Source of the DNA: CAVQLX01 sp046727715
Lineage (GTDB): Bacteria > Desulfobacterota > Binatia > DP-6
NCBI GenBank assembly: GCA_046727715.1
Contig: JBKPDC010000089.1
Coordinates: 1 to 24,924 of the forward strand
Length of the DNA: 24,924 nt
Direction: 5' to 3'
In this document: piece by piece, positions 1-6,698 of the stretch
Numbering within the stretch: the stretch's first letter is position 1
Layout of the letters: every line of letters starts with the position of its first letter
Program-made: the position numbers and the translations under genes
Notes under the pieces: generated by a model
Told to the model about the DNA's origin: nothing
Database searches by the model: none
The model's input: the letters and a program-made list of their open reading frames with translations, nothing else

Positions 1-233
1 GCGGTGCGCTGCTCGGCGGGCGCGAGCGGCTCGACGCCGCTGCGGCGCTCGCCCTCGTCACGCGCGGCGCGGCCGACGCGCTAGGCGCGCCCGAGCTCGG
101 CCGGCTGCGGCGGGGTGGACCGGCCGACCTCGTGGTCGTCGAGCCTGATCCGCTGCGGGCGCCGCCAGACGAAGTCGCCACGGCGCGGGTGCGCCTCACT
201 ATGATCGGGGGCGAGGTCGTATGGCACGCCTGA
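1..233 (+). CDS. Amidohydrolase (YtcJ-like), C-terminal fragment
   Basis: This is the 3' end of a gene that begins before the window; the open frame runs from base 3 to the TGA at 231-233. The visible 76 residues contain a helix (DAAAALALVTRGAADALG), then a GxPADLVVVEPDPL segment, and end in TMIGGEVVWHA. That order of helix, G-x-ADLVVLDxDPL strand and final GGEVVY-type strand closes the metal-dependent amidohydrolase fold, especially amidohydrolase family 3 (YtcJ-like). The metal-binding part lies outside the window, so the substrate cannot be inferred. The last 13 bases overlap the start of the following crotonase gene, which suggests the two are co-transcribed. Confidence 0.82.
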   Translation, partial: GALLGGRERLDAAAALALVTRGAADALGAPELGRLRRGGPADLVVVEPDPLRAPPDEVATARVRLTMIGGEVVWHA

Positions 234-955
234 GACCCTGGCCGACGCTGCGCTACGAGACACGCGGAGCGGTGGCGATCGTGAGCCTCGACCGGCCCGA
301 GTGCCTGAATGCCTACAGCGTCGCCATGCGTGACGACCTGCACGCCGTGCTCGGTGCCGCCGACGCCGATCCGGGCGTGCGCGCGCTGGTGCTGCGCGGC
401 CGCGGGCCGGCATTCTCCACCGGCGGAGACCTGCGCGAGTTCGGCAGCGCACCGTCGGCGTTCGTCGCCAGACAGGTCCGGTGGCAGCGCGACGTCTGGG
501 GGCGCCTGCTCCGGCTGCGGGCGATCACCGTTGCCGCCGTGCACGGGCTGGCGGTCGGCGGCGGCATGGAGATGGCCTTGCTGTGCGACCTCTGCCTGGC
601 CGCCGACGATGCCCGCTTTGCGCTGCCCGAGACGGGCCGCGGGATGATTCCCGGCGTGGCGGGGACGCAGACGCTGCCCCGCCGTGTGGGGACGGGCCGC
701 GCCCTCGACCTCGCGCTCACCGGCCGCTGGCTCGACGCCGACGAGGCCAGGGCGCTCGGGCTCGTCGTCGAAGTCGTCTCGCGCCGGCGGCTCGAGGCTG
801 CATCCCTCGCGCTCGCACGCCAGCTGGCGCGCCTTCCACCGCCCGCGGCCCTGGCGGCGCGCCGCTGCGTGCGGGCCGCGTACGACCTCTCTCTCGACGC
901 GGGTCTCGCCCTTGAGCGTCGGCTCGCGCTCGGGCTAGAACCCGCGGCGCCATGA
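221..955 (+). CDS. Enoyl-CoA hydratase/isomerase family protein (crotonase)
   Basis: The 244-residue protein matches the crotonase fold in length and motif order. It has an N-terminal strand ending SLDRPECLNAYS (about 22-33), the first oxyanion-hole segment GPAFSTGGDLREFG (62-75), and the second AVHGLAVGGGMEMALLCD (106-123), followed by FALPETGRGMIPGVAGTQ (133-150). Both acids used by enoyl-CoA hydratase are present, E117 in GMEM and E137 in PET, so reversible hydration of an enoyl-CoA is the likely reaction. The chain length or aromatic nature of the substrate cannot be read from sequence. The ATG lies inside the end of the amidohydrolase gene, and the stop overlaps the ATG of the acyl-CoA synthetase by ATGA. 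The three genes are probably one operon for activation and degradation of an organic acid. Confidence 0.88.
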   Translation: MARLRPWPTLRYETRGAVAIVSLDRPECLNAYSVAMRDDLHAVLGAADADPGVRALVLRGRGPAFSTGGDLREFGSAPSAFVARQVRWQRDVWGRLLRLRAITVAAVHGLAVGGGMEMALLCDLCLAADDARFALPETGRGMIPGVAGTQTLPRRVGTGRALDLALTGRWLDADEARALGLVVEVVSRRRLEAASLALARQLARLPPPAALAARRCVRAAYDLSLDAGLALERRLALGLEPAAP

Positions 956-2502
956 ACACGGTGAGCTTCTTGACGATCCCCGCGGGGATCGTGCCCGAGC
1001 AGGAAGCGCTCGTCTGCGGCGGCCAGCGCTTCACGTACGCCGACCTGGAAGCCCGCGTCCGGCGGCTCGGGAGGGCCCTCGCCGGGCTCGGCGTCGGGCG
1101 CGGTACGCGCGTGGCGGCGCTGCACACGAACTCGCACCGCTACGTCGAGGCGTACTACGCGACCGCGCTGCTCGGGGGCGTCTTCATTCCCGTCAACTAC
1201 CGCGCCAAGCAGCACGAGCTTGAGCACATGCTCTGCGCGAGCGCGGTGAGCGTCCTGCTGGTGGGCGAGCGCTACCTGCCCGCGGTCCGGGCGCTGCGCC
1301 CGGGGCTCAAGTCGCTCCGGACGCTGATCGGCTTCGACGGCGCGGCGGACGATGTGCTGGACTACGAGGCACTCGTCGGCCGTGCGGAGCCGCTGGACGT
1401 GGAAGCGGACGTCGAGGACGACGACACCACGATCCTCATGTTCACCAGTGGGACCACGTCGCTGCCGAAGGGCGCCATGCTCACTTACGGTGACTTCACC
1501 GCCTACGTCACTGCCAATGTCGAGCTCGCCGACGGCACGCCGCGCGGCGCGGCGCTCCTGTGCGCGCCGCTCTACCACATCGCCGGCGCCACCAACATGA
1601 TGACGACGCTCTGGACCGGTCGCCGGCTCGTCGTCATGCCGCAGTTCGAGGCGCGTGCCTGGCTCGACCTGGTCGAGCGCGAGCGCATCACCCACGCCTT
1701 CGTCGTGCCCACCATGCTGAAGCATCTCCTCGATCAGCCCGACCTCGAGCGACGCGACCTCCGGAGCCTCGAGGTGCTCGCCTACGGCGGCGCGCCGATG
1801 CCCTTCCCCGTGATCCGTCGCGCCATCGAGCGCTTGCCCAGGTCCGTCGGCTTCGTGAACGCCTTCGGGCAGACCGAGACGACGTCGACGCTCACCGTCC
1901 TCGGACCGGAGGACCACCGGCTCGATGGCGGACCGGCGGAGGTCGAGCGTACGCTGCGCCGCCTGCGCTCGATCGGGCGCCCCCTCCCCGACGTCGAGGT
2001 GCGTATCGTCGCCGACGACGGGAGCGAGCTCGGTATCGACCAGGTGGGCGAGATCCACGTGCGCACGCCGCGCGCCATGAAGGGCTACGCGGGCGCGAAG
2101 GATTCGCCGTTCACCGCCGACGGCTGGTTGCCGACGCGCGACCTCGGCTGGGTGGACGCGGACGGCTACCTCTACGTCGCCGGCCGCAAGGACGACATGA
2201 TCATCCGAGGCGGCGAAAACATCGCGCCTGCCGAGGTCGAGGCGGTCCTGGGCGCGCACCCGGCGGTCGAAGAAGTCGCCGTCGTCGGCCTGCCGGACGT
2301 CGAATGGGGGCAGCGCATCGGCGCCTTCGTCGTGCTGCGGCCCGGTGAACGGGCGACGGCGGATGATCTGGGCGAGTTCTGCCGCCAGCGTCTCGCGAGC
2401 TTCAAGAAGCCCGAGGTCATCCGCTTCCTGCCGGAGCTGCCGAAGAACCCGATGGGCAAGGTGCTGCGGCGGGAGCTGCGAGCACAGGTCGAGGGTGCGT
2501 GA
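952..2502 (+). CDS. Acyl-CoA synthetase (AMP-forming, ANL superfamily)
   Basis: The 516-residue protein has the full set of adenylate-forming enzyme motifs. These are the phosphate loop TILMFTSGTTSLPKGAML (160-177), YGGAPMP (278-284), the aromatic/acid motif FGQTETTS (305-312), the hinge region TRDLGWVDADGYLYVAGRKDD (395-415), the GGENIAP loop (420-426), and the C-terminal catalytic lysine K503 in PKNPMGK. It should convert a carboxylic acid, ATP and CoA to acyl-CoA, AMP and pyrophosphate in the cytoplasm. It resembles the medium/long-chain or aromatic acid ligases (FadD/MenE-like), but the acid is not predictable. It is coupled by ATGA to the crotonase before it and by GTGA to the crotonase after it, forming a compact acyl-CoA module. 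Confidence 0.9.
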   Translation: MNTVSFLTIPAGIVPEQEALVCGGQRFTYADLEARVRRLGRALAGLGVGRGTRVAALHTNSHRYVEAYYATALLGGVFIPVNYRAKQHELEHMLCASAVSVLLVGERYLPAVRALRPGLKSLRTLIGFDGAADDVLDYEALVGRAEPLDVEADVEDDDTTILMFTSGTTSLPKGAMLTYGDFTAYVTANVELADGTPRGAALLCAPLYHIAGATNMMTTLWTGRRLVVMPQFEARAWLDLVERERITHAFVVPTMLKHLLDQPDLERRDLRSLEVLAYGGAPMPFPVIRRAIERLPRSVGFVNAFGQTETTSTLTVLGPEDHRLDGGPAEVERTLRRLRSIGRPLPDVEVRIVADDGSELGIDQVGEIHVRTPRAMKGYAGAKDSPFTADGWLPTRDLGWVDADGYLYVAGRKDDMIIRGGENIAPAEVEAVLGAHPAVEEVAVVGLPDVEWGQRIGAFVVLRPGERATADDLGEFCRQRLASFKKPEVIRFLPELPKNPMGKVLRRELRAQVEGA

Positions 2503-3272
2503 CGGCGGTGCGGGGGAGGGGGCGCGGGCCGGCGGTCGACGTCGCGGTCCGCGACGGCGTCGCCTGGCTCACGCTCGCGCGGCCCGGGACGGCCAACGCG
2601 CTCGACGCCGAGCTGATGGGTGCGCTGGAGGCCTCCTGCGAGGCGATCGAGCGCGACGATGCGGTGCGCGTCGCGGTCCTCGGTGCGGCCGGGGCCGACT
2701 TCTGCGTCGGGCTGCCGCGTGGTGTCGGCTGGCCGCCGCCGGCCTGGCCGGACGGCATCGCGGCGGTCGCGGCCGTCACCAAGCCCGTGATCGGGTGCCT
2801 CACGGGGGCGGTCCGAGGGTGGGGCCTGGCGCTCGCCCTGGCCTGCGACGTGCGCGTCGCGGCGACCACGGCGGTGCTCGAGCTCCCCTGTGTACCGCGC
2901 GGCAGGCTGCCCGGAGGCGGTGTCACCCAGCGGCTCACGCGGATCGTCGGCGCGTCCCGGGCGCTCGCCATGCTGCTGCTCTCCCAACCGGTGACCGCGC
3001 GGACCGCCGCCGACTGGGGGTTGGTGTCGCGGACGGTGGCGCCGACGCGGTTGCGCGCGGCGGCCGCCGACGTGGCGCGCAGTCTCGCCGCACGGGCCCC
3101 CCTGGCGTTGCGGCTGGCCAAGGAGGCCGTGGTGCGCGCGCTCGATCTCCCCCTCGAGGACGGGGTGCGGCTCGAGCACGATCTCTACGTGCTGCTCCAG
3201 ACCACAGCCGACCGGGCGGAGGGGGTGCGGTCGTTTCTCGAGCGCCGCGCGCCACGGTACGAAGGACGCTAG
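2499..3272 (+). CDS. Crotonase-fold protein lacking the hydratase glutamates
   Basis: This 257-residue crotonase homologue starts at a GTG overlapping the synthetase stop (GTGA). The fold is intact: TLARPGTANALDAELM near 25-40, the region ADFCVGLPRG (66-75) at the first oxyanion position, AVRGWGLALALACD (104-117) at the second, and PGGGVTQRLTRIVG (138-151). Aligned by eye with enoyl-CoA hydratase, the two catalytic glutamate positions are A111 (GWGLA for GGGCE) and C131 (LPC for QPE). Simple hydration is therefore unlikely. Crotonase relatives without these acids catalyse other reactions such as decarboxylation, isomerisation or thioester hydrolysis, or act as non-catalytic partners. It lies in the same operon as a crotonase with both acids, so the two probably have different roles. 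Confidence 0.82.
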   Translation: MTAVRGRGRGPAVDVAVRDGVAWLTLARPGTANALDAELMGALEASCEAIERDDAVRVAVLGAAGADFCVGLPRGVGWPPPAWPDGIAAVAAVTKPVIGCLTGAVRGWGLALALACDVRVAATTAVLELPCVPRGRLPGGGVTQRLTRIVGASRALAMLLLSQPVTARTAADWGLVSRTVAPTRLRAAAADVARSLAARAPLALRLAKEAVVRALDLPLEDGVRLEHDLYVLLQTTADRAEGVRSFLERRAPRYEGR

Positions 3273-3286
3273 GAGGACGAGGGTTC

Positions 3287-3406
3287 ATGCCGAGCCAGAT
3301 CGGAAAGATCTACGTCTGCGCCTCGTGCGGGGCACAGATCATCGTGACCAAGGGCGGCAGCGGCACGCTCAGGTGCTGCGGCGCCGAGATGCAACAGAAG
3401 AAGTGA
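3287..3406 (+). CDS. Desulforedoxin-like iron-binding protein
   Basis: A 39-residue open frame follows the strong ribosome-binding site AGGAGG at 3271-3276, ten bases before the ATG. The cysteines are C11, C14, C30 and C31, i.e. CxxC followed 15 residues later by a CC pair. This is the pattern of desulforedoxin and of the N-terminal domain of class I desulfoferrodoxin, where the four thiolates bind one iron. Glycines around GGSGTLRCCGAEM also match that family. The likely role is a small electron carrier, or possibly a zinc-bound version in aerobes. It sits 14 bases after the crotonase stop and may be the last gene of that operon. Confidence 0.75.
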   Translation: MPSQIGKIYVCASCGAQIIVTKGGSGTLRCCGAEMQQKK

Positions 3407-3468
3407 GCGCGCCGGCGGCCGGTTGCCCCCTCACGCGGGAACGGCTATGAGCCTCGCTGCCGGCGGTC

Positions 3469-4038
3469 ATGGCGCTCAGGATCATCGCGGGACGCGCGCA
3501 CGGTCGGCGGCTCCGGGTTCCGGGAGGCCCCACACGTCCCACCTCGAGCCTGGTCCGTGGGGCGCTCTTCAACATGCTGGAACACCGAGGTTGGCTCGCC
3601 GATGCGTCCATCGTCGATCTCTATGCCGGCAGCGGCGCGCTGGGAATCGAGGCGCTCTCGCGTGGCGCACGCGCGGTGGTGTTCGTGGAGACGTCGGCCA
3701 GCGCGGTCCGGACGCTGCGGGCCAATCTCGCCGCCAGCGGATGCCGGGGGCGCGCAGAAGTGATCTCGACGTCTGCAGAGCGGGCGCTGCGCACCCTCGA
3801 ACGGCAGGGGCGGCGCGTCGATGGTGTCATCGCGGACCCACCCTATGGCCGCGGACACGTGCAACGCCTGATCAACCGGCTGGCTGCGGGCCACGTGCTC
3901 GCACCCGACGGCTGGGTCGCCGTCGAGCATGCGGTCGACGAGGCGCCGGATGAACGGCCGGGCCTCGTGCCCGTCACGCGCCGGCGGCACGGCAGCACGG
4001 CCCTCACGCTGTTGCGCCGCCCCGAGGCCCCGGCATGA
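3469..4038 (+). CDS. rsmD: 16S rRNA (guanine966-N2)-methyltransferase RsmD
   Basis: The 189-residue protein matches RsmD in length and motifs. It begins RIIAGRAHGRRL, continues with RPTSSLVRGALFNML (23-37), the SAM-binding segment VDLYAGSGALGIEALSRGA (49-67), and the catalytic DPPY motif (123-126) in GVIADPPYGRG. It transfers a methyl group from S-adenosylmethionine to G966 of 16S rRNA during 30S assembly. The ATG at 3469 gives the family-typical start; an ATG at 3447 is out of frame. The ribosome-binding site is weak. The stop overlaps the coaD start by ATGA, and the rsmD-coaD order is common in bacteria. Confidence 0.93.
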   Translation: MALRIIAGRAHGRRLRVPGGPTRPTSSLVRGALFNMLEHRGWLADASIVDLYAGSGALGIEALSRGARAVVFVETSASAVRTLRANLAASGCRGRAEVISTSAERALRTLERQGRRVDGVIADPPYGRGHVQRLINRLAAGHVLAPDGWVAVEHAVDEAPDERPGLVPVTRRRHGSTALTLLRRPEAPA

Positions 4039-4532
4039 AGCGTATCGCCGTCTATCCGGGCTCGTTCGATCCGATCACCAACGGCCACGTCGACATCATT
4101 CGCCGCAGCCTCGCCGTGTTCGACCAGGTGATCGTCGCGGTCGCCTTCAATCCGGACAAGGACTCCGCGTGGTTCACACCCCAGGAGCGGGTCGACATGA
4201 TCCAGGACACGTTTCGCTCCGAGGGCGCGCGGGTGACGGCAGACGCGTTCTCCGGGCTGCTGGTCGACTACGCGGCCGCGAAGGGCGCCACCGCCATCGT
4301 ACGCGGTCTGCGAGCCGTCGCCGACTTCGAGTACGAGTTCCAGATGACCTCCATGAACCGCCACCTGAAGCCTCAGGTGGAGACCATCTTCATGGTGGCC
4401 GGCGAGTCGCACTTCTACATCAGCTCGCGCCTGGTGAAGGAGGTGGCCAGCCTGGGCGGCAACGTCGCAGGGCTGCTTCCCGACCAGGTGCTGCCGCGCC
4501 TGCTCGCCCGGGCGAGGGAGCGCCGGCCATGA
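4035..4532 (+). CDS. coaD: Phosphopantetheine adenylyltransferase CoaD
   Basis: The 165-residue protein is a clear CoaD. It has the nucleotidyltransferase signature YPGSFDPITNGH (7-18; the TxGH motif ends in H18), the substrate loop AIVRGLRAVADFEYEFQM, and YISSRLVKEVASLGGNV near the C-terminus. It adenylates 4'-phosphopantetheine to dephospho-CoA, the penultimate step of coenzyme A synthesis, as a cytoplasmic hexamer. The start overlaps the rsmD stop by ATGA and the stop overlaps the aminotransferase ATG by ATGA, so the three are translationally coupled. Confidence 0.96.
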   Translation: MKRIAVYPGSFDPITNGHVDIIRRSLAVFDQVIVAVAFNPDKDSAWFTPQERVDMIQDTFRSEGARVTADAFSGLLVDYAAAKGATAIVRGLRAVADFEYEFQMTSMNRHLKPQVETIFMVAGESHFYISSRLVKEVASLGGNVAGLLPDQVLPRLLARARERRP

Positions 4533-5722
4533 CGATGAAGCTGACGGCGCGGGTGCGGGGCATCAAGCCCTCGCCGACGCTCGGCATGGCGGCCGAGGCG
4601 GCGGCGCTGAAAGCCGAGGGCCGTGACATCGTCGATCTCTCTGCGGGCGAACCCGACTTCGAGACGCCCGAGCACGTCAAGGCGGCAGCGCGTGAGGCGC
4701 TCGCGCGGGGGCTGACGAAGTACACCGCGGTGGGCGGTACGAACGAGCTCAAGGACGCCATCCGGGACAAGCTCAGGCGCGAAAACGGGCTCACCTACGC
4801 GCGCGGCGAGGTGATGGCGAGCTGCGGGGGGAAGCACGCGCTCTACAACGCGTTCCAGGCGCTGTTCGAGGAGGGCTCCGAGGTCGTCGTCCCCGCTCCT
4901 TACTGGGTGAGCTACACCGACATGCTCGTGCTCGCGGGGGCCACGCCGCGCATCGTCGAGACCACGCCTGAGAGCGGCTTCTGCATGAGCGCGGCGCAGC
5001 TCGATGAGGTGTGCGGTCCCCGGACGGTCGGCCTCGTCTTGAACAGCCCGAGCAACCCGACGGGCGCCGTGTACTCCTCCGACGCGCTGCGCGCGCTCGG
5101 CCAGGTCGCGCTCCGTCGCGGCCTGATCGTCTTCACGGACGACATCTACGAGCACATCGCCGAGCACCCGATCGAGAACGTCGGCGCGCTCGTACCGGAG
5201 CTGCGCCCGCGCCTGGTCGTGGTCAACTCGGTCTCGAAGACCTACGCGATGACCGGTTGGCGGATCGGATACACGGCCGCGCCGGCCGAGCTGATCGCGG
5301 CCATGACCGCGCTCCAGAGCCAGAGCACGTCGAACCCCACGTCGATCGCCCAGGCCGCGGCCGCCGCCGCACTGACCGGACCGCAGGAGTGCGTGCGCGA
5401 CATGGCCCGGGAGTTTCTCGCGCGGCGCGACGTCGTCCTCGCGCGGCTGGGGGAGATTCCGGACGTCCGGACCACGCGACCGGCGGGAGCGTTCTATGTC
5501 TTCCCGGACGTGAGTGCGTATTTCGGCCGTCGCGGACCCGATGGACCGATCACCTCGGCCGACGACCTCGGGACGTTCCTGCTCCGGCACGCGAGCGTGG
5601 CCACCGTCCCCGGCGAGGGGTTCGGTGCGCCACGACACATCCGGCTCTCCTACGCCGCCGACCGGGCAGTCCTCGAAGAGGGCATCGCGCGCATCCGCGA
5701 TGCCCTGGCGCGACTCGACTGA
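4529..5722 (+). CDS. aspC: Class I PLP-dependent aminotransferase (aspartate aminotransferase type)
   Basis: The start is the ATG in the ATGA overlap with coaD; the same frame is open far upstream, but only this start gives the conserved N-terminus (ARVRGIKPSPTLGMAAEA). The 397-residue protein has SAGEPDFETPEHV (38-50), YTAVGGTNELKDAI (65-78), NSPSNPTG (172-179, with the cofactor asparagine N176), D204 and Y207 in TDDIYEHI, and the Schiff-base lysine K237 in NSVSKTYAMTGWRIGY. A GEGFG ... HIRLSYA segment near the end supplies the carboxylate-binding arginine. This is the type Ib aspartate aminotransferase layout. Some relatives act on prephenate or other amino acids, so aspartate specificity is likely but not proven. 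A terminator follows within 30 bases. Confidence 0.9.
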   Translation: MTMKLTARVRGIKPSPTLGMAAEAAALKAEGRDIVDLSAGEPDFETPEHVKAAAREALARGLTKYTAVGGTNELKDAIRDKLRRENGLTYARGEVMASCGGKHALYNAFQALFEEGSEVVVPAPYWVSYTDMLVLAGATPRIVETTPESGFCMSAAQLDEVCGPRTVGLVLNSPSNPTGAVYSSDALRALGQVALRRGLIVFTDDIYEHIAEHPIENVGALVPELRPRLVVVNSVSKTYAMTGWRIGYTAAPAELIAAMTALQSQSTSNPTSIAQAAAAAALTGPQECVRDMAREFLARRDVVLARLGEIPDVRTTRPAGAFYVFPDVSAYFGRRGPDGPITSADDLGTFLLRHASVATVPGEGFGAPRHIRLSYAADRAVLEEGIARIRDALARLD

Positions 5723-5748
5723 CATCCACCCGCGGGCGCGAAACAAAA

Positions 5749-5775
5749 AAGGCGACGGCTCATCACCCTCGCCTT
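5749..5775. terminator. Bidirectional intrinsic terminator
   Basis: The arms AAGGCGA (5749-5755) and TCGCCTT (5769-5775) form a 7-bp stem with a 13-base loop. Read on the minus strand the stem is followed at once by TTTTTTGTTT (5741-5750), a good U-tract for the lipoprotein transcript. Read on the plus strand it is followed by the weaker CTTT. It sits between the convergent aminotransferase and lipoprotein genes and can serve both. Confidence 0.7.
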
Positions 5776-5804
5776 CTTTGAGCGCCAACGGGACACAGGA
5801 AGCG

Positions 5805-6014
5805 CTATTTCCGCATCCTTGTCGTCCCGCATTGCGCGCACGCCGCTTCGGCTCGCGACGTGCCAGCCTCTGCGCGGCGCGATGCGTCTTCGGCCCGCGT
5901 CGCGGCCGCATTGGCGCGCGCGACCGGTTCCCTCAACTTGCTCATGGGCTCGCAACCTGTCCCGAGCGCGCCCACGAGTAGCAACGCCCCGATGCCTGCC
6001 AGTGCCTTCTTCAT
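5805..6014 (-). CDS. Lpp-like alanine-zipper outer-membrane lipoprotein (copy A)
   Basis: The 69-residue product has a lipoprotein signal peptide: MKK, a hydrophobic core, and the lipobox LGTGC with lipidated Cys at residue 21. The mature part is a short coiled coil with alanine at nearly every core heptad position (A34, A37, A41, A44, A48, A55, A58). It ends TRMRK. Braun's lipoprotein of E. coli likewise ends in Arg-Lys, the lysine being joined to peptidoglycan diaminopimelate. The start is the second of two ATGs (6014): AGGAGG (complement of 6023-6028) is 8 bases away, whereas the ATG at 6020 is only 2 bases away. C59 and C62 lie near the end, with C62 in a core position. It is a tandem paralogue of the gene at 6056-6271. 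The Lpp/OprI-like role is inferred from architecture. Confidence 0.8.
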   Translation of the reverse strand: MKKALAGIGALLLVGALGTGCEPMSKLREPVARANAAATRAEDASRRAEAGTSRAEAACAQCGTTRMRK

Positions 6015-6055
6015 GCGCATCACCTCCTTCTGAGCGTGTGTGGAAGTGGCGCGCA

Positions 6056-6271
6056 CTACTTGCGCAGCGTGCCCCGGCTCGACGCCGCCTCGCAGCGCGC
6101 CGCCGCCGACTCTACCCGGCTCGCCGCCGCCTCCGCGCGGCGCGACGCGTCCTCGGCTCGGGTCGCGGCTGCATTCGCCTGCTCGACTTCCTTCTTGCCC
6201 GCGCACCCAACCGCCATCGTGCTCACCAGCGCCAGCGCGGCGATGCTTGCCCCCAACTTGCGTGCCTTCAT
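6056..6271 (-). CDS. Lpp-like alanine-zipper outer-membrane lipoprotein (copy B)
   Basis: The 71-residue product carries a type II signal peptide ending in the lipobox MAVGC (Cys23). A coiled coil follows with alanine at a/d positions (A32, A35, A39, A42, A46, A49, V53, A56), then C60, and the C-terminus is TLRK. It shares the stretch ANAAATRAEDASRRAEA with copy A, so the two arose by duplication. A strong ribosome-binding site (AGGAGG, complement of 6281-6286) lies 9 bases before the ATG. It is the first gene of the minus-strand pair, 41 bases before copy A, and both probably end at the terminator at 5749-5775. The final lysine suggests covalent attachment to peptidoglycan by an L,D-transpeptidase, as in Braun's lipoprotein; this is inference. 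Confidence 0.8.
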   Translation of the reverse strand: MKARKLGASIAALALVSTMAVGCAGKKEVEQANAAATRAEDASRRAEAAASRVESAAARCEAASSRGTLRK

Positions 6272-6330
6272 CCCTACTCACCTCCTCTGCCCCGAGGAGT
6301 CCCCGGGGTGGTCTAGGTAAAGCAACGCCG

Positions 6331-6343
6331 TTTGTGTCACAAA
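6331..6343. promoter_or_regulatory. Perfect palindrome upstream of the lipoprotein pair
   Basis: TTTGTG-T-CACAAA is a perfect inverted repeat (6-base arms, one central base) about 60 bases upstream of the copy B start codon. It is AT-rich against a very GC-rich background. On the minus strand it contains TTGTGA, which could also be a -35 element, but no convincing -10 follows. It may be an operator for the lipoprotein pair; the regulator is unknown. Confidence 0.3.
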
Positions 6344-6347
6344 TGGA

Positions 6348-6448
6348 ATGCGCTCGCAACCAAGCCTCGGACGGAAGCGGGAAAGCTATCCGACGGCATC
6401 CTTAGCTGCCGCTCGCTAGCGGGGGGCAATGGCTATCGAGCAATGCAT
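6348..6448 (+). ncRNA. Candidate structured RNA in the lipoprotein-carD intergenic region
   Basis: Of the roughly 360 bases between the copy B start and the carD promoter, this part shows nested complementarity. A closing stem pairs 6348-6356 with 6437-6448 (9 pairs, one 3-base bulge). Inside it are hairpin TCGGA/TCCGA (6367-6371 with 6389-6393, extended by AGC/GCT) and hairpin CGGCA/TGCCG (6394-6398 with 6407-6411), the latter competing with CCGCT/AGCGG (6409-6422). No protein-like open frame fits. Hairpins are common by chance at this GC content, the strand is uncertain, and it matches no RNA family I can recognise. Confidence 0.2.
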
Positions 6449-6632
6449 GCCGGATTCGTGCCTGCCGCCTGACACGGGCGGTCGGGGGGCAGCCAGGGAA
6501 AGCCACCGCGCACCGGCTCGGCGGTATTCCTCCGGTCAATCCGCAATGAAGTCAGCATGTTGCTGTCTCAGGCCGGTCCGGTGCCGCGGCGCTGGAGCGG
6601 CGGGAATCAAAGTCGCATCACGCGTCGTCGCG
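6449..6632. other. Intergenic stretch with no recognisable gene
   Basis: Together with 6272-6448 this completes the non-coding gap between the lipoprotein pair and carD. The open frame at 6429-6659 has no ribosome-binding site, no family resemblance and runs into the carD promoter, so I do not call it. Short GC-rich hairpins (for example CCGCC/GGCGG near 6467-6482) are present but not distinctive. Confidence 0.5.
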
Positions 6633-6662
6633 TTGACGGGTAAAGACCTTCTCCGCTAGTAT
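6633..6662 (+). promoter_or_regulatory. Sigma70-type promoter of carD
   Basis: TTGACG (6633-6638) and TAGTAT (6657-6662) are separated by 18 bases, close to the housekeeping consensus. Transcription would begin near 6669, about 30 bases before the carD ATG, leaving room for the ribosome-binding site GGAGG at 6686-6690. Confidence 0.65.
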
Positions 6663-6698
6663 GGGCGGGCTCACCCGCAGGTTCTGGAGGCCAAATCG

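Noticed and set aside
313..2259. Long minus-strand open frame (648 codons) opposite the crotonase and acyl-CoA synthetase genes
   Set aside because: It is a shadow frame produced by high-GC codon bias; it has no family motifs, is rich in Arg/Ala/Gly and lies wholly opposite two convincing genes.
6345..6440. GEMM (c-di-GMP or cAG) riboswitch
   Set aside because: Only the last 20 bases or so resemble the consensus; the conserved GCAAACC and ACGCAAAGC parts are not properly present, and the next gene lies over 250 bases downstream behind its own promoter.
6429..6659. Open frame of 76 codons before carD
   Set aside because: No ribosome-binding site, no recognisable family, and it overlaps the carD promoter.
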